NCBI GenBank assembly: GCA_017534835.1
Contig: JAFXVT010000023.1
Location: 1 to 64,000, forward strand
Source: Ruminococcus sp.
Lineage (GTDB): Bacteria > Bacillota > Clostridia > Oscillospirales > Ruminococcaceae
Reading direction: 5' to 3'
Length of the DNA: 64,000 nt
The position numbers and the translations under genes were made by a program. The notes beneath the pieces were generated by a model, which was not told where the DNA came from, did not search any database, and worked only from the letters and a program-made list of their open reading frames with translations. Below are positions 7,548-15,539 of the stretch, piece after piece (positions within the stretch are counted from its first letter, which is position 1; every line of letters begins with the position of its first letter).

Positions 7548-9260
7548 TTATTCAAAATTCTTTGAGAAATCGTCGTGGAGCTTCTTCTCAAGCACCTTAG
7601 CCGATTCGAGGTCAGGCTGCTTTGCCGTGAGGTAGGTCTTTATCTTCGGCTCTGTACCGGAGGGACGAACTATAACCTTTGAGCCGCCCTCGAGGTAGAA
7701 CGCGAGCACGTTCGACTTCGGAAGAGTTATCTCGGACTCCTCGCCTGTGAGAATATCCTTGCGGACAGAGGTCTTGTAGTCCTCGAACTTAATGACTTTC
7801 AGACCTGCAATAGCCGTAGGAGGCGTATTTCTGAGGTCTGTCATTATCTGATCCATCTTCTTCATACCGCTTTCGCCCTCGAAGGTGAAGCTGTAGAGAG
7901 TCTGGTAGAACATACCGTACTTCTTGTACATATTCTCGCGTGCCTGAAGGAGGGTGATACCCTTTGTGCGGTAATATGCAGCCATTTCGCAGATGAGCAT
8001 AGAAGCGTCAACAGCGTCCTTGTCGCGTACATATCCGCCGGAGAGGTAGCCGTAGCTCTCCTCGAAACCGAAGATATAGCGCTTTTCTTCGCCCTTTTCC
8101 TCAAGGAAGCCGATCTGCTCACCGATGAACTTGAAGCCTGTGAGAACATCTCTCATCTCGACGCCGTACTCCTTGCAGATAGAAGCGACGATGTCGGTGG
8201 TAACGATAGTCTTTACAGCGACGGGGTCCTTGGGCATCGTGCCCTTGGCGATACGCTGCTCGCAGATGTATTCGAGCAGGAGCGCGCCGACTTCGTTTCC
8301 GCTGAAGAGAGCGTAGTCGTCGCCGTCGGGAACTGCGATACCAACGCGGTCGCAGTCGGGGTCAGTCGCGAGCAGGAGGTCGGGCTTGACCTCGTTGCAG
8401 TATCTCAGACCAACTTCGAGAGCTTCACGTATCTCGGGGTTCGGATACGGGCAGGTCGGGAAGTTTCCGTCGGGATTTTCCTGTTCCTTTACAACGGTAA
8501 CATTTGTGATGCCGATGCGTTTGAGTATCTCGCGGACGGGCTTGTTGCCGGTGCCGTTGAGGGGAGTGTAAACTACCTTCAGACCGCTCGAAGCACACAG
8601 ATCGGTGTTGATGCCCTCAGCGAGAACGCACTGATAGAATGCCTCAATGACGTCCTGACCGATGTAGCTGATATTGCCCTTTGCGAGCTCTTCGTCAAAA
8701 TCAGAGGACTTGACGTCCTTGAAGATGTCGAGCGAATTTATCTTTTCGAGGATTATCTCAGCGCCGCGGAGAGTTATCTGGCAGCCGTCGTCGCCATAGA
8801 CCTTGTAGCCGTTGTACTTTGCAGGGTTGTGGCTTGCAGTCACCATTATACCGCCCTGGCACTTGAGCTGGCGTACAGCGAATGAAAGGCAGGGAGTCGG
8901 CATAAGCTCGGTGTAGATATGTACCTTGATGCCGTTTGCAGCGAGCACTTCAGCAGCAGCCTTCGAGAACACATCGCTCTTGATACGGCTGTCGAATGAG
9001 ATAGCGACACTGGGGTTTTTGTACTCCTGGTTGAGGTAGTCGGCAAAGCCCTGAGTAGCACGTCTTACTGTATATATGTTCATTCGGTTGGTGCCGGCGC
9101 CGATAACGCCTCTGAGACCGCCTGTACCGAATTCAAGATCTCTGTAGAATCTGTCACTGATACCTTCTTCGTCATCCTTTATAGCAGCGAGCTCGGTCTG
9201 AAGATCGGGATCGGCTGTAGCGTTGTCGCACCATATCCGATAAAGTTCTTTTTCGTTCAT
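7548..9260 (-). CDS. pgcA: Phosphoglucomutase/phosphomannomutase (alpha-D-phosphohexomutase)
   Basis: At 570 residues it matches the full length of PgcA-type phosphoglucomutases. Visible blocks: the phosphoserine loop MVTASHNPAKYNGYK, the metal-binding DPDCDRVG, the sugar-specificity loop GFEESYGY, and the phosphate-binding RPSGTEPKIK near the end. It interconverts glucose-1-phosphate and glucose-6-phosphate, feeding UDP-glucose formation (compare the pyrophosphorylase at 23742) and glycogen or wall polymer synthesis. The gene appears to have its own promoter (9360-9387). Confidence 0.93.
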   Translation of the reverse strand: MNEKELYRIWCDNATADPDLQTELAAIKDDEEGISDRFYRDLEFGTGGLRGVIGAGTNRMNIYTVRRATQGFADYLNQEYKNPSVAISFDSRIKSDVFSKAAAEVLAANGIKVHIYTELMPTPCLSFAVRQLKCQGGIMVTASHNPAKYNGYKVYGDDGCQITLRGAEIILEKINSLDIFKDVKSSDFDEELAKGNISYIGQDVIEAFYQCVLAEGINTDLCASSGLKVVYTPLNGTGNKPVREILKRIGITNVTVVKEQENPDGNFPTCPYPNPEIREALEVGLRYCNEVKPDLLLATDPDCDRVGIAVPDGDDYALFSGNEVGALLLEYICEQRIAKGTMPKDPVAVKTIVTTDIVASICKEYGVEMRDVLTGFKFIGEQIGFLEEKGEEKRYIFGFEESYGYLSGGYVRDKDAVDASMLICEMAAYYRTKGITLLQARENMYKKYGMFYQTLYSFTFEGESGMKKMDQIMTDLRNTPPTAIAGLKVIKFEDYKTSVRKDILTGEESEITLPKSNVLAFYLEGGSKVIVRPSGTEPKIKTYLTAKQPDLESAKVLEKKLHDDFSKNFE

Positions 9261-9359
9261 GAAAATTACCTCCGGTTATAATAGTAGTATCTGCCGGGAT
9301 ATGGGAGAAAACCGCAGCGAAAGCTGTTTTTCGTATTAGTCTCCGCAAATACACAATTT

Positions 9360-9387
9360 ATTATATCACATTCCTGTTGATTTGAAA
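9360..9387 (-). promoter_or_regulatory. Probable sigma-A promoter of the phosphohexomutase gene
   Basis: Minus strand: TTTCAA, 16 bases, TATAAT, about 100 bases before the start. Confidence 0.5.
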
Positions 9388-9490
9388 AGAGATAACGCAT
9401 ATATTTTACATTTTTAACCATATAATATGCAAAAAAACCGGACGCCCAAATCACGGACGTCCGGCAGTTTTCTCTTTGCGGCTATAGCGG

Positions 9491-9605
9491 GAAAGGGGAC
9501 ACCCCTCTGTGACGCGTTGCCTTGATGTAAAAAGTGGGGTCACCGAGCCGTGAACTTGCGCTGCGAACTCAGTGACCTGCGAAATTGGCTGAGGGGACAC
9601 CCCTC
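9491..9605 (+). repeat. Dispersed structured element, copy A
   Basis: Both ends carry a hairpin with an ACA loop (AGGGG/CCCCT at 9494-9506; GAGGGG/CCCCTC at 9591-9605). Inside, GGTCAC (9538-9543) pairs with GTGACC (9572-9577), extended by GAG/CTC. A second copy lies at 34732-34850 on the other strand, alignable over about 90 bases without gaps and with compensating changes in the stems. The last bases overlap the uppP stop codon. Together with the pgm promoter it accounts for the 343-base gap 9261-9603. Confidence 0.7.
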
Positions 9606-10500
9606 AGAAGGCTATCGCCTTTATTCCGAAATAGAGCAGTACAAGAGCTCCGAGGACTATCCTGTACCAGCCGAATACCTTGAAATCGTGCTTTTTTATG
9701 TAGTCCATAAGGAACTTGATGACAAATATCGACACAGCAAATGCGACTGCCATACCGATGAACAGTGCGAATATCTCAGGGGCAGTGAAGGTACCGCCGT
9801 CCTTTAGCACGTACTTGGCTATTTTCAGCAGACTTGCGCCGAACATTACGGGTATCGCAAGGTAGAAAGTGAACTCAGCTGCAACTGTTCGCGAGATACC
9901 GATGAGCAGAGCGCCGACTATAGTTGCTCCGGAGCGTGAGGTGCCCGGGAAAAGCGCCGCGAGGAGCTGGAATCCGCCGATTATCAGGGCTGCCTGATAA
10001 GTGAGCTCGGGAATTGAGTTTACCTTTGGCTTGCGGTCCTTGTTCCAGTTTTCGACGAGTATGAATGCAACGCCGAAGGTTATGAGCGCAACTGCGACTA
10101 CCCACGGATTATAGAGGTGTTCGTCTATCCAGTCATCAACGAGAAGACCGATAACAGCGGCTGGGATGCACGCCACGATGACCTTGAACCACATCTGCAT
10201 TATGTCGGTCTTGATGTATGAGCCGAAGCCGTCTTTTTTCCACGGGTGGGGATTGTTCTCCTTGCTCGCGAAGGGTATCAGCTTTTTCCAGAAAATGACG
10301 ACTACTGCCATTATCGCGCCGAGCTGTATCACGACATCGAACATCTTGATAAAGGCTTCGTTTGCGTCCGGGTCATCGCTGACCTTCAGTCTTAGAAATT
10401 CATCGACGAGTATGAGGTGACCTGTGCTGCTGACAGGCAGCCATTCGGTTATGCCCTCAACTACGCCGAGAATGAAGGATTTCAGAAATTCGAGTATCAT
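9604..10500 (-). CDS. uppP: Undecaprenyl-diphosphatase
   Basis: A 298-residue polytopic membrane protein with the BacA/UppP signature blocks: VVEGITEWLPVSSTGHL near the N-terminus and LFPGTSRSGATI in the middle. It dephosphorylates undecaprenyl diphosphate to recycle the lipid carrier for peptidoglycan and wall glycans, and gives bacitracin tolerance when abundant. About eight hydrophobic helices are visible. It has a consensus promoter of its own (10535-10563). Confidence 0.95.
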   Translation of the reverse strand: MILEFLKSFILGVVEGITEWLPVSSTGHLILVDEFLRLKVSDDPDANEAFIKMFDVVIQLGAIMAVVVIFWKKLIPFASKENNPHPWKKDGFGSYIKTDIMQMWFKVIVACIPAAVIGLLVDDWIDEHLYNPWVVAVALITFGVAFILVENWNKDRKPKVNSIPELTYQAALIIGGFQLLAALFPGTSRSGATIVGALLIGISRTVAAEFTFYLAIPVMFGASLLKIAKYVLKDGGTFTAPEIFALFIGMAVAFAVSIFVIKFLMDYIKKHDFKVFGWYRIVLGALVLLYFGIKAIAF

Positions 10501-10534
10501 ATCGTTGTCCTTTCTCTGTTTTTTTGACCCATTG

Positions 10535-10563
10535 ATTATACCACAATCATATCAATATGTCAA
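10535..10563 (-). promoter_or_regulatory. Sigma-A promoter of uppP
   Basis: Minus strand: TTGACA, 17 bases, TATAAT, ending 35 bases before the uppP start. Confidence 0.8.
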
Positions 10564-10567
10564 ATCT

Positions 10568-11227
10568 TCATTCATTATTACGCGAAAGGCGGAATTTCCG
10601 CTTGGAAACAGTCAGCACGCCGTCCTTTTTGAGCCTTGCCATCTCGCGCTGGAGTGAGCTGCGGTTGACGCAGAGATAGTCCGAGAGAGCTGTTGTTGAA
10701 AACGGTATCTGCGGCGTATTCCCGGGCGGAGTGTTGTCCTCGGTTATTTGCAGGAAGCTTATGAGCTTGTCCTCGATAGAGCGCTGACTGAGTACCTCTA
10801 TGCGCTCGCTGAGGGAAATGGTCTTCTCCGACATCAGCATAAGAAGGTTCTCGACCACCATAGAATGGCAGCGGCAGGCGTTTTCGCAGCGCTTCAGTAT
10901 CTCCTCACGGCGGAAGAACATCACCTCGCAGTCGGTATCTGCGATTATCTCGACAGAACTGCGGTGAGTTCCGGCAAATGTGAAGAATTCGCCGAAAATT
11001 CCCTGTTCACCGAGAGATTCGACGATAGTGCGCACTCCGTTTATATCGTACCTCACCATCACAGCGCTTCCGCTGAGGATGATGCCTATCCTGTCGTTTG
11101 AGCGTGAAAAGTCGGCGATACGGCTTCCTGAGCGGTATTTCCTGACCTCGGTATTGAAGCAGGTCATCATACGGCGGCAGTCGCTCTCGTCAACGCCGCT
11201 GAACAGAATGTTTTGTTCGGGTAACAT
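10568..11227 (-). CDS. Crp/Fnr-family transcriptional regulator
   Basis: The 219-residue protein has an N-terminal cyclic-nucleotide-binding-like beta-barrel (about 20-125; IGIILSGSAVMVRYD, GEFFTFAG) and a C-terminal HTH_Crp (about 150-210; SDYLCVNRSSLQREMARLKKDG). No four-cysteine Fe-S cluster of the FNR type is present, so oxygen sensing through such a cluster is unlikely. It is divergent from the small NrdD-tail-like gene and rubrerythrin. A perfect 16-base palindrome (11242-11257) lies in the shared promoter region and is probably its operator. Confidence 0.85.
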   Translation of the reverse strand: MLPEQNILFSGVDESDCRRMMTCFNTEVRKYRSGSRIADFSRSNDRIGIILSGSAVMVRYDINGVRTIVESLGEQGIFGEFFTFAGTHRSSVEIIADTDCEVMFFRREEILKRCENACRCHSMVVENLLMLMSEKTISLSERIEVLSQRSIEDKLISFLQITEDNTPPGNTPQIPFSTTALSDYLCVNRSSLQREMARLKKDGVLTVSKRKFRLSRNNE

Positions 11228-11241
11228 TATTTTTTCTCCTT

Positions 11242-11257
11242 TGTTGCAATTGCAACA
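11242..11257. promoter_or_regulatory. Palindromic operator between the Crp/Fnr gene and the rubrerythrin operon
   Basis: TGTTGCAATTGCAACA is a perfect 16-base dyad. It lies 15 bases before the regulator start and overlaps the likely -35 box of the divergent promoter, as expected for a Crp/Fnr dimer site with auto-control. Confidence 0.6.
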
Positions 11258-11279
11258 GATTTTTGGTATTTATTATGAT
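11250..11279 (+). promoter_or_regulatory. Probable promoter of the NrdD-tail-like/rubrerythrin genes
   Basis: TTGCAA, 18 bases, TATGAT. The -35 box lies inside the palindrome at 11242-11257. Confidence 0.45.
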
Positions 11280-11342
11280 ACAATATATTCAGACGAAAGT
11301 CAAGAGATATTTTAGTGATTTTCAACACTGGAGGCGTTAAAA

Positions 11343-11606
11343 ATGAAGGTAAATGTAGTAGGCGAGCAGCTCTCTCAGCAGGAGATCGATGCTTATATCA
11401 ACTACGGAAAGAAGAAGTACAGAGGCAGGACGATCAAGGAAATGACAGTTACCACTGACGGCGACTATGTTGATCTCAGATACGACCTTGAGGACGTACC
11501 GTTCGACAGGATAAGACGTATCACAGGCTATCTCGTCGGAACTCTCGACCGCTTCAATGACGGCAAACGCGCCGAGGAGCATGACCGCGTAAAGCACACA
11601 GTTTAA
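11343..11606 (+). CDS. Small protein resembling anaerobic ribonucleotide reductase tail proteins
   Basis: The 87-residue protein ends with [16 protein letters not shown] and AEEHDRVKH. Similar short proteins in gut clostridia are often named after the C-terminal part of class III ribonucleotide reductase (NrdD), where an R-x-x-GYL stretch also occurs. It has no glycyl-radical motif and no cysteine pair, so it cannot be a reductase by itself. It may be an accessory protein or simply misnamed in relatives. It is followed after about 70 bases by rubrerythrin on the same strand. Confidence 0.5.
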   Translation: MKVNVVGEQLSQQEIDAYINYGKKKYRGRTIKEMTVTTDGDYVDLRYDLEDVPFDRIRRITGYLVGTLDRFNDGKRAEEHDRVKHTV

Positions 11607-11676
11607 CGGATCAAAGCCGCAAGGGAACGTTTTGCGTCCCTTTCAGGGCTTTATAAAAAAATGGAGGTATAAAACA

Positions 11677-12228
11677 ATGGCTAAATATGTATGTCCCGTA
11701 TGCGGATACGTTCACGAAGGAGACAATCCCCCTGAGAAATGTCCTCAGTGCGGTATCCCGGGTTCCAAGTTCAAGGTAATGGACGAGAGCGAGAAGCTCG
11801 TTTTCGCTTGCGAGCACGTTCTCGGTGTAGCAAAGGACGTTACAGATCCAGAGATCATCGAGGGTCTCCGCTCTAACTTCACAGGTGAGTGTACAGAGGT
11901 AGGTATGTATCTTGCAATGGCAAGAGTTGCCTACAGAGAGGGCTATGCCGAGATTGGCGCATACTGGGAAAAGGCTGCATTTGAGGAGGCTGAGCACGCT
12001 GCCAAGTTCGCAGAGCTCCTCGGCGAGGTCGTTTCCGATTCGACAAAGGTGAACCTTGAGAAGAGAGTTGCTGCTGAGCACGGTGCAACTGAGGGCAAGC
12101 TCAAGCTCGCAAAGAGAGCGAAGGAGCTCAACCTTGATGCTATCCACGATACAGTTCACGAAATGGCTCGCGACGAGGCTCGTCACGGCAAGGCTTTCGA
12201 GGGACTCCTCAACAGATACTTCAAGTGA
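11677..12228 (+). CDS. Reverse-type rubrerythrin (rubredoxin domain N-terminal)
   Basis: The 183-residue protein starts with a rubredoxin-like iron site (CPVCGY... CPQCGIPG, residues 5-24). A ferritin-like four-helix domain follows with the di-iron ligands ECTE, EEAEHA and RDEARHG. This order is the reverse of classical rubrerythrin and typical of clostridial hydrogen peroxide reductases, which use NADH-derived electrons to detoxify peroxide and oxygen in the cytoplasm. The start at 11677 follows GGAGG by 10 bases; the open frame extends further upstream. The divergent Crp/Fnr gene suggests redox control. A hairpin (11620-11643) lies between this gene and the one before. Confidence 0.92.
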   Translation: MAKYVCPVCGYVHEGDNPPEKCPQCGIPGSKFKVMDESEKLVFACEHVLGVAKDVTDPEIIEGLRSNFTGECTEVGMYLAMARVAYREGYAEIGAYWEKAAFEEAEHAAKFAELLGEVVSDSTKVNLEKRVAAEHGATEGKLKLAKRAKELNLDAIHDTVHEMARDEARHGKAFEGLLNRYFK

Positions 12229-12240
12229 TCGGGTAAAAAT

Positions 12241-12280
12241 AAGACCGCATCGGGAAAGCTCCCTTTGCGGTCTGTTTTTT
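12241..12280. terminator. Bidirectional terminator between rubrerythrin and the M15 peptidase
   Basis: AGACCGCA ... TGCGGTCT stem-loop followed by seven T on the plus strand. The reverse also has a short T-tract. The two genes converge here. Confidence 0.75.
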
Positions 12281-13314
12281 TAGTGGTAGTAGGAGTCGAT
12301 GCCGAGGTATTCCTCAAGAGTGAGGTTCACATCGTCGCGCTTGTCTGCCTCGGCTCTGAGGGCTTTGGCATTTTCCTTGCCGATGTATCTGATATGCCAC
12401 GGCTCGTACTTATAACCGGTAACCTCCTGCTTGCCGTAGGGATAGCGCAGAATGAAGCCGAATTCTTCACAGTGTGCCTCTATCCATATCGCCTCGGGAG
12501 TGCCGATGAAGCTGTCATCGACGATATTTACGTCGATAGCCATACCTGTCTGGTGCTCGGAGTAGCCGGGACGTGCTGAGAAGGTGTCGGCAGTTTCCTT
12601 GCCGTAGGTGCTCACGTAGTTGTTGTATATCTGCGACTGTAGCTCATATGAGCGGAAGCCCGATGAGAGATATATCGAGATACCGTCATTTGCAGCAGCC
12701 TGTACAAGCTCCTGGAAGGCAGCATAGGTGTCGGGAGTGAGTCCGCCGGGATTGTAGCTCTCGGGGAGGCTGTATGATTTATTTGCAACGAGTATGCCGT
12801 CGATGTAGGTAACGCCGTTGTTTACCTCAACGCCGGAGCCCTTCTTTACGTTGACCTTTACCTCTGCGCCGAGCTTGCTGTCGTCTGCGGATACTACACG
12901 AATCGTGCAGGTGCCCTCGGATTTGCCGGTGATATTGCCGACGCTGTCAACAGTGGCTATCTCCTCATCCGAGCTTGTCCAGACCTCCGGGATATTCTCG
13001 GAAACAAGGGGATAGGTAAGAGTCTGACCGACCAGTATATCTGCGGAGGTGTAGCTGAGAGTTATACCGCTCACACGGGGCTCGCCGACAACGACGCCGG
13101 AAGCTGTCGTAGTGCTCGTTGTGTCCTCGGTCTCCTCGCCGGAGGAAGTTGTCTCCTCGGAAGCCGGCTGCGTGCTCGTTACCTCGCCGCCTGCGATGGT
13201 ATAGCTCTGGGAGCTCTGCTCAGCATTCGGTACGTCCTTTCCGCAGGAAGCCGCGCCTGCGACGAAAGCAAATGCCGCTGCTGCCGCTATTACCCTGCTT
13301 GTACTTATTTTCAT
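12280..13314 (-). CDS. Lipoprotein D-alanyl-D-alanine carboxypeptidase (VanY-like, peptidase M15)
   Basis: The 344-residue protein has a lipobox (AGAASC, Cys24), a Ser/Thr/Glu-rich spacer (about 30-80) and a bacterial Ig-like domain (about 82-160; SYTSADILVGQTLTYPL). A VanY domain follows with the zinc site SEHQTGMAIDVN and EPWHIRYIG. It trims the terminal D-Ala from muropeptides at the outer face of the membrane. It has its own promoter (13370-13398) and a terminator shared with the convergent rubrerythrin gene. Confidence 0.9.
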   Translation of the reverse strand: MKISTSRVIAAAAAFAFVAGAASCGKDVPNAEQSSQSYTIAGGEVTSTQPASEETTSSGEETEDTTSTTTASGVVVGEPRVSGITLSYTSADILVGQTLTYPLVSENIPEVWTSSDEEIATVDSVGNITGKSEGTCTIRVVSADDSKLGAEVKVNVKKGSGVEVNNGVTYIDGILVANKSYSLPESYNPGGLTPDTYAAFQELVQAAANDGISIYLSSGFRSYELQSQIYNNYVSTYGKETADTFSARPGYSEHQTGMAIDVNIVDDSFIGTPEAIWIEAHCEEFGFILRYPYGKQEVTGYKYEPWHIRYIGKENAKALRAEADKRDDVNLTLEEYLGIDSYYH

Positions 13315-13369
13315 TGAATCATCTCCATATCTTTCTGACGGCTGGTTTGTTATTTTCCTGTCAGAATAC

Positions 13370-13398
13370 AGTATACCTCATTTTTTCGCAAATGTAAA
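13370..13398 (-). promoter_or_regulatory. Sigma-A promoter of the M15 peptidase gene
   Basis: Minus strand: TTTACA, 17 bases, TATACT. Confidence 0.6.
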
Positions 13399-13443
13399 GC
13401 TTTTTTGCAAAAAAAATTGCATTATTCCGCAGAAACACGCAAT

Positions 13444-13479
13444 AAAAGCCATAAAGAGCAGCAGCTCCTTATGGCTTTT
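13444..13479 (-). terminator. Terminator after the murT-gatD-GH25 operon
   Basis: AAAAGCCATAA / TTATGGCTTTT stem-loop immediately after the GH25 stop, with T-runs on both sides. Confidence 0.75.
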
Positions 13480-13481
13480 TC

Positions 13482-14777
13482 TCATTCAAGAGGCTCTGAG
13501 TTGTAGCGGATATTCATATCGACGTCTCCGGCGATCCCGGGGATACGTCCGTATGCACTTGCCTGCCATATCGCGTATTTTCCCTCATAGTCGGTCTCGT
13601 CGACGTAATGGGCGAGCCATACGGGGTGGTCGCCGCGGTTTTCCCAGAAATTGTTCAGGAAGTTCTTGCTGCTGTAGAGCATAGACGAATAGCCGTTTTT
13701 ACCGAGTTCGTCGCAGAATGCCTCGAATATGCAGTTGAGGTCGTGGATATTCATACCGTATTCCTGGAACGAGCCCCATTCCTCCCAGTCGAATGCGACG
13801 GGATAATCGAGCTTGCGTCCGCCGAGCTGCTCAACTATCCAGCGAGCGTGCTCGCGCGCGCCCTCCTCGGTGTTGTCGGCGGAGTAGAAGTACACTCCCA
13901 CATCGAGCCCGGCAGCAGTTGCGTTCTCCATATTCTGTCTGTAGTAGTCGTCCATAACAGGCGCATCGCGGTAGTAATAGCCAATTCGCATAAGCACAAA
14001 TTCGCAGCCGGCTTCCTTGACGGCGTTGTAATCGACATCGGTCTGCCAAGCTGAAACATCAATACCGAATGACACATCACCGGAGTCATAGCGGCTGATG
14101 AAGTCGGAGTAGGCGACGCGCTCGTTGTTGTCTGTCGGCTGAGGTATCTCGTTGAGGACGAGCACCGTGAGGTCGAAGTCTGTAGAATTGCCCGAGCTGT
14201 CAGTTACAGTCACTGCGAGCGGAAAGCTTCCTACAGCGGAGGTGTCGACATTTCCGGCATATGTGACGGAAGGGGCACGGTCATAGTTGTCAACGTATCC
14301 GATAATGCTGTCGATGTTGAACGGCTCGCCGACTTTGGCATACGGGTTCCAGCCGGAGTTGAGAATGAGCGGCGGAGTCGTGTCCACTACCGTATACGCG
14401 ACCTCCTTCTCATATTCGCTGCCCTCGTATTCAAATCTGACGGTTGCCTTTTTCTCGCCGAGCTCGTCAGTGTCGATGAGGTCGGCAGGCGATGTGAGCC
14501 TGACGTTGTTATCGGTTATCAGCTCGGCAACAGTCATTTCCGAGTATACCTCAACGCTCTCAACGGAATCGAGGATGACCGATGAAGGCGGGTCCTTGCT
14601 TATAGTTTTTGCTGTAGTCGTGACGGCTGTGGTCGTAGTTGCAACTGTCGTAGTTGTGACAGCAGTCTGTGTTGTAGTGGTGGTCACGGCGGAGGAGCTC
14701 TCCGTACCGATCTTCTTGCCGCAGCCCGTCAGCAGAAGTGCTGCGAGCGCGATAATTCCTATTTCTGTGCTTTTCAT
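13482..14777 (-). CDS. Lipoprotein GH25 lysozyme with Ig-like domain
   Basis: The 431-residue protein has a lipobox (LLLTGC, Cys19), a Thr-rich linker and a DUF5011/HYR-like immunoglobulin fold (about 130-210; DTTPPLILNSG, YVDNYDRAP). A GH25 muramidase domain follows (about 235-425) with FGIDVSAWQ, the catalytic DWEEWG, and LAHYVDETDYEGKYAIWQ near the end. It cuts the MurNAc-GlcNAc bond of peptidoglycan at the cell surface. It begins 15 bases after gatD on the same strand, with CGGAGA before the ATG, so it is likely part of the murT-gatD operon. Confidence 0.9.
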   Translation of the reverse strand: MKSTEIGIIALAALLLTGCGKKIGTESSSAVTTTTTQTAVTTTTVATTTTAVTTTAKTISKDPPSSVILDSVESVEVYSEMTVAELITDNNVRLTSPADLIDTDELGEKKATVRFEYEGSEYEKEVAYTVVDTTPPLILNSGWNPYAKVGEPFNIDSIIGYVDNYDRAPSVTYAGNVDTSAVGSFPLAVTVTDSSGNSTDFDLTVLVLNEIPQPTDNNERVAYSDFISRYDSGDVSFGIDVSAWQTDVDYNAVKEAGCEFVLMRIGYYYRDAPVMDDYYRQNMENATAAGLDVGVYFYSADNTEEGAREHARWIVEQLGGRKLDYPVAFDWEEWGSFQEYGMNIHDLNCIFEAFCDELGKNGYSSMLYSSKNFLNNFWENRGDHPVWLAHYVDETDYEGKYAIWQASAYGRIPGIAGDVDMNIRYNSEPLE

Positions 14778-14792
14778 ATTATCTCCGTTAGT

Positions 14793-15539
14793 CTATTTTT
14801 TGAGCAGCCTCTCCGTCATAACACGGCGGCAGTCGTGCTCAAGCGTGTCATCGAGCTTTGCGAGCTCAGTGTGGGCACCGTTCTGCCTGTCGATGCAGTA
14901 GCCGATGATATAGTCCGATATTTCGGGGTTTTTCGAGAGGCAGGGACCGTGCATATACGTTGCGATGACGTTCTTTTCATAGTAGCCCTCGTACCGGCTC
15001 TTCGAGCAGTTGCCGTTTCCGCACAGCACCTCGCCGAGCGGAGCCTTCACGCCCTGAGTCTGACCGCCGTGGTTCTCGAAGCCGACTACGTCAACGGTCG
15101 CGCCGGTGAAGGTGGTGCGTATCACGACATTGCCGATACAGCGCATTTTGCGGCTTGAAGGAGCTACGGTGAAGTAATCGAAGAGACCGAGACCGGGAAT
15201 GTCGTTCCCGTCGGCGTCACGGTAGTATTTTCCCATAAGCTGGTAGCCGCCGCAGATGAGGAAAAGGAACGTTCCGCCTTCGTAGGCAGCCTTTATCTGC
15301 TCCCTGCACCTGAGCAGGTCGGCTGAGATGTGCTGCTGTTCAAGGTCGGCGCCTCCGCCGATGTAAATGATGTCATAGCTGCTGAAATCCGGCATTTCGG
15401 AGTCAAGCGAATATCTGTCGATAACGCAGCTGATACCGCGCTTTTCGCAGCGGTACTTTATTATCTCCATATTTCCGCAGTCGCCGTAGAGGTCGAGCAT
15501 ATCGGCGTACATATGGAGCACTCTTATCTCACTCATCAC
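14793..15539 (-). CDS. gatD: Lipid II isoglutaminyl synthase, glutaminase subunit
   Basis: The 248-residue protein is a CobB/CobQ-type glutamine amidotransferase: YADMLDLYGDCGN at the N-terminus, the nucleophile elbow FLICGGYQLMG (Cys about residue 95), and the catalytic histidine in YMHGPCLSKNP. With MurT it amidates the alpha-carboxyl of D-Glu in lipid II to D-isoglutamine, needed for peptidoglycan cross-linking in many Gram-positives. It overlaps murT by 11 bases. Confidence 0.92.
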   Translation of the reverse strand: MMSEIRVLHMYADMLDLYGDCGNMEIIKYRCEKRGISCVIDRYSLDSEMPDFSSYDIIYIGGGADLEQQHISADLLRCREQIKAAYEGGTFLFLICGGYQLMGKYYRDADGNDIPGLGLFDYFTVAPSSRKMRCIGNVVIRTTFTGATVDVVGFENHGGQTQGVKAPLGEVLCGNGNCSKSRYEGYYEKNVIATYMHGPCLSKNPEISDYIIGYCIDRQNGAHTELAKLDDTLEHDCRRVMTERLLKK

